64,000 bases of DNA from positions 1-64,000 of the forward strand of contig NZ_JAFCLS010000024.1 of NCBI RefSeq assembly GCF_018131075.1, given 5' to 3'. Position 1 is the first letter of the stretch. Each line of letters opens with the position of its first letter. Under the pieces are notes generated by a model, which saw only the letters and a program-made list of their open reading frames with translations, was not told the DNA's origin and searched no databases. Shown here piece after piece: positions 8,060 to 15,797 of this stretch. A program made the translations under genes and the position numbers. The stretch comes from Bradyrhizobium sp. JYMT SZCCT0428 (GTDB taxonomy: Bacteria > Pseudomonadota > Alphaproteobacteria > Rhizobiales > Xanthobacteraceae).

Positions 8060-9898
8060 ATGTGCGGTATTGCTGGTATCGTCGATCTGCGCGGCGAAGC
8101 CGTCGCCCCATCTGCCATCGAGAAAATTACCGGCCTGATCGCTCACCGCGGTCCCGATGGTGCCGGATTCTGGTTCAGCGATGACAGGCGGATCGCGCTC
8201 GGACACCGGCGTTTGGCGATTATCGACCCCGGCGCCCGTGGCGATCAGCCGATGTATTCGCCAGATGGCCGTTTTGTCATCGTCTATAATGGCGAGGTCT
8301 ACAATTTCCTCGAATTGCGGGCGGAGTTGCACGCTGCGGGTGTCCCGTTCCGCACCGAGTCCGATACGGAAGTGATCCTCGCCGCCTGGCAGGCGTGGGG
8401 ACCGGACATGCTCTTGCGCTTCAACGGAATGTGGGCCCTGGCGATCGCGGACAAGGTATCCGGCGACGTGTTCCTCGCCCGCGACCGGTTCGGCATCAAA
8501 CCATTGCTCTATTCGATTTCGGATGGCCGCCTGGTGTTTGCGTCGGAAATGCGTGCCATTGTTCGATCCGGATTGGTGCCTACCGACATTGATGCAGATG
8601 CTGCGCGCCGGATCATGGTCGATGCCTTTGGCATAGAGGGAAGCGAGAGGACCCTGCACCGGGAAATCAAGCGGTTGCAGGGCGGGCACCATCTTTGGAT
8701 AAGGGGCGGCCGTACCAGCGTTACGCGCTGGTGGCGTACGCTGGATCATCTGCCTCAGTTACCTTCCACCGAGGCCGAGCGGGTCGAACGTTTCGGCCAG
8801 ATTTTTCGAGATGCCGTGGCTTTGCGCATGCGCAGTGACGTGCCGATTGGCACTTGCCTGTCCGGTGGATTCGATTCCTCTGCCATCATTTGTACGATGT
8901 CCGAGGCCGAGAAGAAGGGGATGGGGCCGCGTGGCAATCATGCCTGGCGGCACGCCTTTGTCGCGTCGTTTCCGGGATCTCCCAACGACGAACGGCCACA
9001 GGCCGAGGAAGCCGCTGCCTGGGCCGGTGTCGAGCCCACGATACTGCAAATCGGCGACGACGACGCCTTGCGGGATTTCGATCGCGTGCTCGAAGACATG
9101 GACGAGGTCTACATTGGCCTGCCAACGGCCGTCTGGTTGATCTATCGGGAATTGCGTCGCCAAAAAGTGCTTGTTTCGCTCGATGGCCATGGTGCTGATG
9201 AATTGATGGGGGGCTATCTGCAGGCGGGTGGTACGGGAGCGTTTTGGATGCGTAACGTTCTTTCTGGCATCACGGAGCGCTGGCGGTTTTTGGCAAACGC
9301 CGTCGATTTTGCGCGCGCGGCGCTGCTCAAGCGACGAGGCCATTTTTTCCTGCGGGGCGGGCTTTCCTCGCTGCCGCGGGGGTTCGCGGTGGTTGGCGAC
9401 GAGGACCGTTTGCCAACCGAGTGGGGCTCCTTCAATCGCAGGCTCTATCGTATGCTCCATGGAACCGTTCTGCCGACAATCCTGCGCAACTTCGACCGCC
9501 TGTCGATGGCGCACGGGATAGAAGTGCGGATGCCTTTTCTGGATTGGCGGCTGGTGACCTATGCGGTTGCTCTTCCGGAAGAGGCCAAGTACGCCGACGG
9601 ATACTCGAAGTTGATTGCGCGTCGTGCCATGACCGGCTGCATGCCGGAATCAATCCGGACCGCAAAGCGCAAGATCGGCTTCAATTCGCCGATGCCGGAA
9701 TGGTTGAACGGTCCGCTTTCTTGCTGGACCGCATCCTTGCTGGCAAGGAAGGTTGAGGCCTTCACGGAACTGGTCGATGAGCCGGCGTTCGAGAAGGCAG
9801 TTTTGAAATTGAATCGTGACAGGTCGTGGGATTGGGAGTCGGCGGGACGAATTTGGCCCTATCTCCATATGAAGTGGGTACTGGCTCGCCTGCCGTGA
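8060..9898 (+). CDS. asnB: Asparagine-synthase-like glutamine amidotransferase (WbpS-like candidate)
   Basis: A 612-residue class II glutamine amidotransferase. The N-terminus MCGIAGIVD supplies the catalytic Cys2; IAHRGPDG and YNGEVYNF are glutaminase motifs. The synthetase domain has the PP-loop SGGFDSS from residue 268. The family adenylates a carboxylate and amidates it with ammonia from glutamine. Free asparagine synthesis is possible, but the gene starts three bases after the flippase stop, inside an operon for a diacetamido uronic acid. An O-antigen uronamide-forming role, as for WbpS, is therefore a good inference. No residue visible here decides between aspartate and a sugar uronate as substrate. 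Confidence 0.9.
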   Translation: MCGIAGIVDLRGEAVAPSAIEKITGLIAHRGPDGAGFWFSDDRRIALGHRRLAIIDPGARGDQPMYSPDGRFVIVYNGEVYNFLELRAELHAAGVPFRTESDTEVILAAWQAWGPDMLLRFNGMWALAIADKVSGDVFLARDRFGIKPLLYSISDGRLVFASEMRAIVRSGLVPTDIDADAARRIMVDAFGIEGSERTLHREIKRLQGGHHLWIRGGRTSVTRWWRTLDHLPQLPSTEAERVERFGQIFRDAVALRMRSDVPIGTCLSGGFDSSAIICTMSEAEKKGMGPRGNHAWRHAFVASFPGSPNDERPQAEEAAAWAGVEPTILQIGDDDALRDFDRVLEDMDEVYIGLPTAVWLIYRELRRQKVLVSLDGHGADELMGGYLQAGGTGAFWMRNVLSGITERWRFLANAVDFARAALLKRRGHFFLRGGLSSLPRGFAVVGDEDRLPTEWGSFNRRLYRMLHGTVLPTILRNFDRLSMAHGIEVRMPFLDWRLVTYAVALPEEAKYADGYSKLIARRAMTGCMPESIRTAKRKIGFNSPMPEWLNGPLSCWTASLLARKVEAFTELVDEPAFEKAVLKLNRDRSWDWESAGRIWPYLHMKWVLARLP

Positions 9899-9993
9899 TG
9901 ACGTTTTTTGAAGAGAATAGTATGTCCAATCCCTTCACGCCCGCTCGGTTCTTCTCGGGTTGCGAAATTCTGTCGAATCCCCGGTATTGAAGT

Positions 9994-10719
9994 CTATTTA
10001 GCCAGCACCATCAGCGACCAGCCTCCCAAAATACGGGCGGCAAGATCCGGCGAGACCTTTGATAACAGCGCGCGCGGTAGCTTCATCAGGTTGGTGCGTA
10101 ACCTGCTGCTGTCAAGTTCAACTGCTCGCGCGGTGAAATCGGTGTCGATTATCTCGTAGCCGCAGTACCTGATCGTCTCGATCGCAGTTTCCTTGGTGAA
10201 ATAGTGCAGGTGCCCCACGCGCCGCCGTGCGTCCAGCAGCGTATCGCTCCGCGCTACCGAAAAGACCGATAGATCGAGCGGGATGTGAAAAACCTTGTAA
10301 TCCGCATAGCTGCGGATCGATCTGATGAATCCGATATAGTCGTCGACATGCTCGAACACATCAATGCACAGCAGGGCGTCGAAGTGGACTTTCTCGTCCA
10401 GCATGTTGCTGTTGACATAGTGTAAGCCGGGACGTTCGCGCTTTCGCGCCAGCTCGAAGGCTTGCCCGGACATCTCATAGCCAACGAAGGTGCTTTCAGG
10501 CAGGAGAGTCTTGAGCTGTACCAATATCTCGCCCGCGCCACAGCCGATTTCTGCGATCCGGGAAGGATTGAGATTGTTTCTGCGCAAGGTGCTGCATATC
10601 TTGGCGGCCTTCCAGGCTGAATCCTCGGCATGCCAAGTGGGATTGTTCGCGAGATACTCCGCGTTGGAATAGATCGACTCCGTTTCGAGCTGGTGGCCCA
10701 CGGTATTCTTGCTGCTCAT
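9994..10719 (-). CDS. Class I SAM-dependent methyltransferase
   Basis: A 241-residue cytoplasmic methyltransferase. Motif I is IAEIGCGAGEIL (about residues 55-66), followed by FVGYEMSGQA (motif II region) and LLCIDVFEHVDD (post-motif with the acidic residue). The C-terminal half, with HYFTKETAIETIRYCGYEI, is typical of the Methyltransf_11/23 type proteins found in polysaccharide clusters. A sugar or glycolipid acceptor is likely but not shown. The ATG at 10719 is preceded by CCGGAATAG. It is the only minus-strand gene among the surrounding plus-strand glycan genes and converges on the amidotransferase gene. Confidence 0.85.
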   Translation of the reverse strand: MSSKNTVGHQLETESIYSNAEYLANNPTWHAEDSAWKAAKICSTLRRNNLNPSRIAEIGCGAGEILVQLKTLLPESTFVGYEMSGQAFELARKRERPGLHYVNSNMLDEKVHFDALLCIDVFEHVDDYIGFIRSIRSYADYKVFHIPLDLSVFSVARSDTLLDARRRVGHLHYFTKETAIETIRYCGYEIIDTDFTARAVELDSSRLRTNLMKLPRALLSKVSPDLAARILGGWSLMVLAK

Positions 10720-10902
10720 GCGCTATTCCGGTCTCGTATGCCCGTCGCCTGAAGCGAAAAACTGGCCTATTTCGCAGCAGCACATGGGGGTGTCAACTGT
10801 GGGCGAACCAATGGTCAGTTGGCGTGTCTGAGCTGCAGGCGCGTTGAGTGTTGTTATTCGTGTGCAGTTTGCTATCTCATGGCATCCTTTGGCGGACCCT
10901 TG

Positions 10903-11991
10903 ATGCGGTTATTTCAGAATAGCGCTCTTTACCCATCTTACCTGCAGCATTTTGATGGTCTCGCGGCTGGGGCCGTTAGCTTCGACGATCGACTGCGCGT
11001 GTTCCTGGACGACAGGTTCGGTGCGTTGCATTTCCTCCAGCCGGTCCTTGACCGGTCGCCCGATGCATTTTTTACCAACGCTAACGACACGACGCTGCAG
11101 ACGTACTGGGCGCGCGAGCACGGAATGGCGTCGACGAGCGCGCCGGAGGACATTCTTCTTGCGCAGATCGAACATCATCGCGCTGACGTGTTCTACAATC
11201 TGGATCCGATCCGCTACAGCAGCAGCTTTGTTCGCAAGCTGCCTGGATGTGTAAGGAAGGCCGTATGCTGGCGTGCTGCGCCATCGGGTGGCGTCGATCT
11301 GTCGGCTTACGATGCCGTTGTCAGTAATTTTCCCTCTATCCTTGATGACTGGCGACGAAAGGGTTGCAATGTTGCGCCGTTTTTTCCGGCGATCGATCCG
11401 CTGATGGATCAGTATGGTCGCGGCGATCGGCCTATCGACGTGCTGTTCGTTGGCGGTTACTCCCGACACCATTCGCGTCGTGCGAGCATTTTGGAGCGGG
11501 TCGCTGCACTCGCCGAGAGACGAAACGTGGTGTTCTGCCTTGACGCATCGCGTCTGACGCAGCTCGCCGAAACCGCTCTCGGGTTTTTGCCGCCCCTGAA
11601 GAAGCATCGCCGACCTCGCGCCATATCGAAAATTGCCAGACCACCTGTCTTCGGACGGCAGCTCTATGATCTCATCGGGCGATCCAGGATCGTGCTCAAC
11701 GGGGCGATCGATATGGCGGGAGCGGACCGCGGCAACATGAGATGCTTCGAGGCCATGGGGTGCGGTGCCTTGCTGGTGTCGGATGACGGGCGGTACCCAG
11801 AGGCGATGGAACCTGGCGTCACAATCGCGACCTATGGCTCGCCCGAGGAAGCGCTTACCCTCATCGAGGAGCGGCTGGCGGGCTGGGATGAATCGTCGAG
11901 GATTGCCTCGCTCGGTCGCGAAAGGGTCGCCGCCGCCTACGGTAAGCCATTGCAATGGAAGAGCTTTGTTGATCTCGTCGGGCGGTTATGA
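10903..11991 (+). CDS. Glycosyltransferase, CgeB-like GT1/GT4 fold
   Basis: A 362-residue protein with a GT-B style C-terminal half: PIDVLFVGGYSRHHSRR, YDLIGRSRIVLNGAIDMAGADRGNMRCFEAMGCGALLVSD and a following acidic DGRYPEAMEPG. The RCFEAMGCGALLVSD block is characteristic of CgeB/Glyco_trans_1_2 proteins and binds the nucleotide sugar. The N-terminal half is poorly conserved, as expected for the acceptor domain. The longest frame starts at 10819, but the cysteine-rich extension looks spurious. ATG 10903 has GGCGGA upstream and a sensible N-terminus. It begins a plus-strand run with an acetyltransferase and a methyltransferase. Donor and acceptor are unknown. Confidence 0.78.
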   Translation: MRLFQNSALYPSYLQHFDGLAAGAVSFDDRLRVFLDDRFGALHFLQPVLDRSPDAFFTNANDTTLQTYWAREHGMASTSAPEDILLAQIEHHRADVFYNLDPIRYSSSFVRKLPGCVRKAVCWRAAPSGGVDLSAYDAVVSNFPSILDDWRRKGCNVAPFFPAIDPLMDQYGRGDRPIDVLFVGGYSRHHSRRASILERVAALAERRNVVFCLDASRLTQLAETALGFLPPLKKHRRPRAISKIARPPVFGRQLYDLIGRSRIVLNGAIDMAGADRGNMRCFEAMGCGALLVSDDGRYPEAMEPGVTIATYGSPEEALTLIEERLAGWDESSRIASLGRERVAAAYGKPLQWKSFVDLVGRL

Positions 11992-12031
11992 TCGTGCTAA
12001 TTACTCCCGGCCAATAGCGCAGTTGAACTAC

Positions 12032-12601
12032 ATGAACCTTCATCGTCTAGCCCAGCAGATCCTGGGGCGTGCAACCTGCAGGGTCGGTGCGAGGTCGCGC
12101 CTCAGTCAAGCGGCACGCATCAAAAATGCCGCAGGCGACTCCGATCGTATCCTGATTGGCAGCGATACATTTGTGCGCGGCGAGCTGATGACGTTCGGGC
12201 ACGGGGGGAGAATTGTGCTGGGCGATTGGTGCTATGTGGGAGACGGAACCCGCATTTGGTCCGCTGTATCGATCGAAATCGGACATCGCGTCTTGATTTC
12301 CCATTCCGTCAATATATTCGATAACCTCACGCATCCGCTGCAAGCCTCGCAACGACACCAGCAGGCCAGGGAAATATTCGAGCGTGGTCATCCGCGTAAG
12401 CTGGAGTTGGGCGAGCAGCCTGTCACGATTCACGACGACGCCTGGATAGGCGCGGGCGCCTTTGTTCTGCGCGGCGTCACCATCGGGCAGGGTGCGATCG
12501 TCGCCGCCGGGGCGGTCGTCACCAGGGATGTGCCGGCGTTCTCGATCGCGGCAGGAAATCCCGCAGTCGTTGTCAGGGAGCTATCGCCCGATGAGCGCTG
12601 A
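12032..12601 (+). CDS. Hexapeptide-repeat O-acetyltransferase (WcaF/MaaT type)
   Basis: A 189-residue acyltransferase. After a short basic N-terminus it shows beta-helix coils (IVLGDWCYVGDGTRIWSAVS, IGHRVLISHSVNIFD) and the late motif DDAWIGAGAFVLRGVTIGQ followed by IVAAGAVVTRDVPAFSIAAGNPA. HSVNIFDNLTHPL is the acceptor-loop region of the sugar O-acetyltransferases. It probably acetylates a sugar of the surface polysaccharide using acetyl-CoA. I place the start at ATG 12032, 40 bases after the glycosyltransferase. Its stop overlaps the next gene (start at 12591) by 11 bases, indicating coupling. Confidence 0.85.
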   Translation: MNLHRLAQQILGRATCRVGARSRLSQAARIKNAAGDSDRILIGSDTFVRGELMTFGHGGRIVLGDWCYVGDGTRIWSAVSIEIGHRVLISHSVNIFDNLTHPLQASQRHQQAREIFERGHPRKLELGEQPVTIHDDAWIGAGAFVLRGVTIGQGAIVAAGAVVTRDVPAFSIAAGNPAVVVRELSPDER

Positions 12602-13445
12602 TCCCAAGCTGTCGTCCTGGGAAGAGGCGGTCGTCTGGTTTCGAAATCAACCCGAGCAGCAGCAAGTTGCGCGCGACGCATACTACGATGACCCATTGGT
12701 GGATGCCGCGGCGCGTTACCATGCATCGGACGAGTGGCGCGCCGTCTCCAAGCTATTGCATGGTCGTCGTGGCCGAGCGCTCGATATCGGAGCTGGCCGT
12801 GGTATCGCCAGCTACGCACTGGCCCGTGATGGTTTCGCAGTCACGGCCCTTGAGCCCGACCCAAGCGAGATTGTTGGCGCAGCGGCGATACGCATGCTCG
12901 CGCACGATGCCGGAATTGCCATTGACATTGTCGAGGAAGTTTCCGAGCGGCTGCCGTTTGCCGATGGGAGCTTCGATGTCGTGTTTGCGCGTGCGGTGCT
13001 TCATCACACGACCAATCTGGAAGGTGCATGCAGTGAAATCTATCGCGTACTGAAGCCGGGTGGCATTGCGGTTGCCGCCCGCGAACACGTTATCAGTCGT
13101 GATTCCGACCTTCAGAAGTTTCTGGATCAGCATCCGCTGCATCGGCTCTATGGCGGTGAGAACGCCTTTCGTCTTGATCGGTACGTTGGCGCGTTGCGCA
13201 CTGCCGGCTTTGAGCCGCTTGAGATACTTCGACCGCTTACGAGCCCGATCAACTTGTTTCCTTATACCATTGAGAGCTTGCGATCGGCTGTCGTCTCACG
13301 GCTTTCGGCCAGGCTTCCCGTGCCGGGCTGGCGGGCGCTCCTGAGTCATGACCGTATATTCAGATTCATGCTGTTGATCGCTGCACAATTCGACAACCGG
13401 CCCGGTCGACTCTATTCGTTTGTGGGATACAAGCCCGAGCAATGA
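12591..13445 (+). CDS. Class I SAM-dependent methyltransferase
   Basis: A 284-residue methyltransferase with motif I ALDIGAGRGIASYALA, motif II TALEPDPSE and the post-motif LPFADGSFDVVFARAVLHHT, which places it in the Methyltransf_11 group. KPGGIAVAAREHVI follows in the expected strand. The C-terminal 110 residues, rich in arginine and aromatic residues, probably shape the acceptor site. The chosen ATG overlaps the end of the acetyltransferase gene by 11 bases. It closes the three-gene plus-strand operon. The acceptor is unknown; O-methylation of a sugar is the natural guess from context. Confidence 0.85.
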   Translation: MSADPKLSSWEEAVVWFRNQPEQQQVARDAYYDDPLVDAAARYHASDEWRAVSKLLHGRRGRALDIGAGRGIASYALARDGFAVTALEPDPSEIVGAAAIRMLAHDAGIAIDIVEEVSERLPFADGSFDVVFARAVLHHTTNLEGACSEIYRVLKPGGIAVAAREHVISRDSDLQKFLDQHPLHRLYGGENAFRLDRYVGALRTAGFEPLEILRPLTSPINLFPYTIESLRSAVVSRLSARLPVPGWRALLSHDRIFRFMLLIAAQFDNRPGRLYSFVGYKPEQ

Positions 13446-13474
13446 AGCCGATGTCGGCCATCTTTCACTAAGAA

Positions 13475-14698
13475 CTATTGCGACGTCTTGTTGGAAACGA
13501 TTTCCTCGTAGATCGCCACGGCCTGTTCTGCCGATCTCTCCCAGTTGAAGAACTGAGTGACACGCGCGCGCCCGGCATCGCCCATCGCCTTGCGGAGTGG
13601 CTGGTCGGCACACAGCCGGTCCAGCGCCGAAGCGAGTGCCGCGGGATCGCCGGGCTTCATCAAGATCCCCGTGTCGGCGGAAACTTCGAATGGAATTCCG
13701 CCGATCAAGGTCGAAACCACCGGCAGGCCGCTGGCCATGGCTTCGAGAATGACAAGTGGCAGCGTATCGGCGCGCGAGGGGAAGACGAACAAGTCGACGC
13801 TCTGATAGAGGGCGCGCAATTCTTCGCGGGTGATGAAGTCGGTGAACAGAATCTTCTCACTGCCGGCAGGCATGCCGTTGTCAGCAAGGATCTGCGCATG
13901 CTCCTTCTGCGAACGGATAGCACCGGCGACAACAGCCACAGCCTTTTCGCGCATCAGGGGCAGGGCTCTGAGCAGTACGTCCAGGCCCTTGTTTGCCGTG
14001 TGGTTGCCCACATACAGCATGAGTGGGCGGTCCGTCGGAAGGGCGAAGCGTGCGACCAGTCGTTGCCGCTCGGCCTCTGAAACAGGAATCGTGAAGTAGG
14101 GGTCCACGCCATTGGATACGACGCGAAGATTGCGAGCATGCACCCCCATGCCGGATAGAACAGGTTCCTCCTGAGGCGAGAGCATCAGGACTCTCGCCGC
14201 GTTCTGCGCCACGTGAACGACTGGTCGGCGCACCAGCAATTCCAGCAATGGTTTCTGCCAGGCCGGGGCACCGAAGCCTTGTGAGAATTCGTTGAATTCG
14301 ATGAAGCCGTGCGTTGAAATCACGTAGGGGATTTTTAGCTCGTCGCAGGCCTGCGCCGCCGCCTTGAGCGCACCCGGTGGATGCGGATTGTGAAAATGAA
14401 TGACATCGAACTTTCCCTCGCGAAGCCATGGCTTGATATTCGCCCGCCATGCGAGAGTGACGGCTTGCCGCGGCAGGACGCGCCGCAGGGGCAGAAGGGG
14501 ATTTGCTGCCTTTTGACGAATGATGCGCAGGCCGTTCTCGACGGTTTCGCCGTTGTCCTCGGCCATCAGCAACAGCGAGCTGTCGATCTGCTTTGCGATT
14601 CTCTCGGTTAATTGGATCGCAGCCGATACCCCTCCGCTTGCCTTGAACGTCGGTGGCGTGATGACGACCGCGCCAACGCGCAGCTTGGTAGCCGTCAC
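13475..14698 (-). CDS. GT4-family glycosyltransferase
   Basis: A GT-B glycosyltransferase of 407 residues. It opens with RVGAVVITPPTFKASGGVSAA, the acceptor loop usual for GT4 enzymes, and has the linker LRVVSNGVDPYF. The nucleotide-sugar site reads FVFPSRADTLPLVILEAMASGLPVVST, containing the EX7E-type acidic pair in degenerate form (Asp replaces the first Glu). The open frame extends to ATG 14728, but the upstream gene ends with TGA at 14695-14697 and a GTG at 14698 makes a GTGA overlap. I take GTG 14698 as the start because it gives clean coupling to the epimerase gene. Donor and acceptor cannot be told from sequence. Confidence 0.87.
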   Translation of the reverse strand: MTATKLRVGAVVITPPTFKASGGVSAAIQLTERIAKQIDSSLLLMAEDNGETVENGLRIIRQKAANPLLPLRRVLPRQAVTLAWRANIKPWLREGKFDVIHFHNPHPPGALKAAAQACDELKIPYVISTHGFIEFNEFSQGFGAPAWQKPLLELLVRRPVVHVAQNAARVLMLSPQEEPVLSGMGVHARNLRVVSNGVDPYFTIPVSEAERQRLVARFALPTDRPLMLYVGNHTANKGLDVLLRALPLMREKAVAVVAGAIRSQKEHAQILADNGMPAGSEKILFTDFITREELRALYQSVDLFVFPSRADTLPLVILEAMASGLPVVSTLIGGIPFEVSADTGILMKPGDPAALASALDRLCADQPLRKAMGDAGRARVTQFFNWERSAEQAVAIYEEIVSNKTSQ

Positions 14699-15645
14699 GT
14701 TAGTCCATCCTCCATCCGATTTGCCCACGCCCGATTCATGCTTTCGGCAAGTGAAACAGACGGGGCCCAGTCGGTAATTTGCTTCAGCTTTTGGGTTGAG
14801 GCCTTCAGCATCGGACGATCGACCGCGCGCACACGAAGCGGATCCTGTTGAATGTCGAGCGTCATTCCGGCCGCCGTTCCGATCGTCGCGACGACGTCAC
14901 CCACGGAGTGCGTGCTGCCGGTGCCAAGATTCGAAATCAGCGGGCCGCCCTCGAAAGCATCGTGCTTGGCGAGCGCGCGGAATCCATAAGCAACGTCGCT
15001 GACGTCGATATAGTCCCGGTGCGGAAACAGGTTTCCGAGCGCGAGTTGGTGGTTACCGGAAGCAAGCTGGCTGATGATCGCGGGCACCAGATGCGGGTTG
15101 GTCTCGCCGGGCCCGACGACGTTGAAAAGTCTGACGATGATGCCGCGGACCTTGTTTTGGTTGTGGTAATGCCTGACAAAATGCTCGCCGTGCAATTTTG
15201 TGTAGCCGTAGACATCGACCGGGCCGAGGTCTTGGTCGCGTTCCAGATGCGCGTCGGGCAATGGTCGGTAGACGGCGGCCGATGAAGCGAAGACGAACTT
15301 GGTCCCGGCCGGGGCTGCGTTCAGCAGATTGACGGTTCCCGCCACGTTGATTGCGGCCGTATTCCCGGGCTCGGCCTCGCACGCTGGAATGAAATGAACG
15401 GCAGCCAAATGATAGATGATCGACGGCCGTATCTTGTTGAGCAATTCGGAAACCGTATCCGCGTCGCGGATATCGTGCCGGTGCAGTACGAAAGCTTGCC
15501 GGTCCATCTGCGCCAGGCGATGTTCACCGCTCGCCATATTGTCCAGTACGTGGACTTCGCAATCTCTCTCGGCGATAAGCTGGCGCACCAACTCCCGGCC
15601 CACGTATCCGTTCCCGCCCGTTACCAAAACCGGATCTTTAGTCAT
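14695..15645 (-). CDS. NAD-dependent sugar epimerase/dehydratase (GalE-like)
   Basis: A 316-residue extended SDR. It shows the NAD motif GGNGYVGRELV at the N-terminus, VFASSAAVY with the catalytic Ser, YGYTKLHGEHFV giving Tyr-x-x-x-Lys, and RLFNVVGPGE. The late HRDYIDVSDVA is typical of UDP-hexose epimerases. It probably interconverts a UDP-sugar used by the neighbouring glycosyltransferases. A second, clearer GalE occurs at 45.3-46.3 kb, so this one likely acts on another sugar, such as UDP-GlcNAc or a uronic acid. It is the first gene of a two-gene minus-strand operon with the GT4 enzyme and overlaps it by four bases. Confidence 0.86.
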   Translation of the reverse strand: MTKDPVLVTGGNGYVGRELVRQLIAERDCEVHVLDNMASGEHRLAQMDRQAFVLHRHDIRDADTVSELLNKIRPSIIYHLAAVHFIPACEAEPGNTAAINVAGTVNLLNAAPAGTKFVFASSAAVYRPLPDAHLERDQDLGPVDVYGYTKLHGEHFVRHYHNQNKVRGIIVRLFNVVGPGETNPHLVPAIISQLASGNHQLALGNLFPHRDYIDVSDVAYGFRALAKHDAFEGGPLISNLGTGSTHSVGDVVATIGTAAGMTLDIQQDPLRVRAVDRPMLKASTQKLKQITDWAPSVSLAESMNRAWANRMEDGLT

Positions 15646-15797
15646 AACGAGCGTGCCTTGGAGTGAAGAGTTTCGAATGGCTGATTGGAGCGCACTCTCT
15701 GGATAAGGAATAAACCTCCAGGAGAGTCAACAGCTAAAACGTCATGCCTTCGGGGGCGTTAGCGTTGCGGGATTTGTCCCGACAGCTGCGAGTGATC

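Noticed and set aside
9922..9990. A 22-codon plus-strand frame after asnB (MSNPFTPARF start)
   Set aside because: Too short and without homology that I can see; it may be a remnant but I cannot support it.
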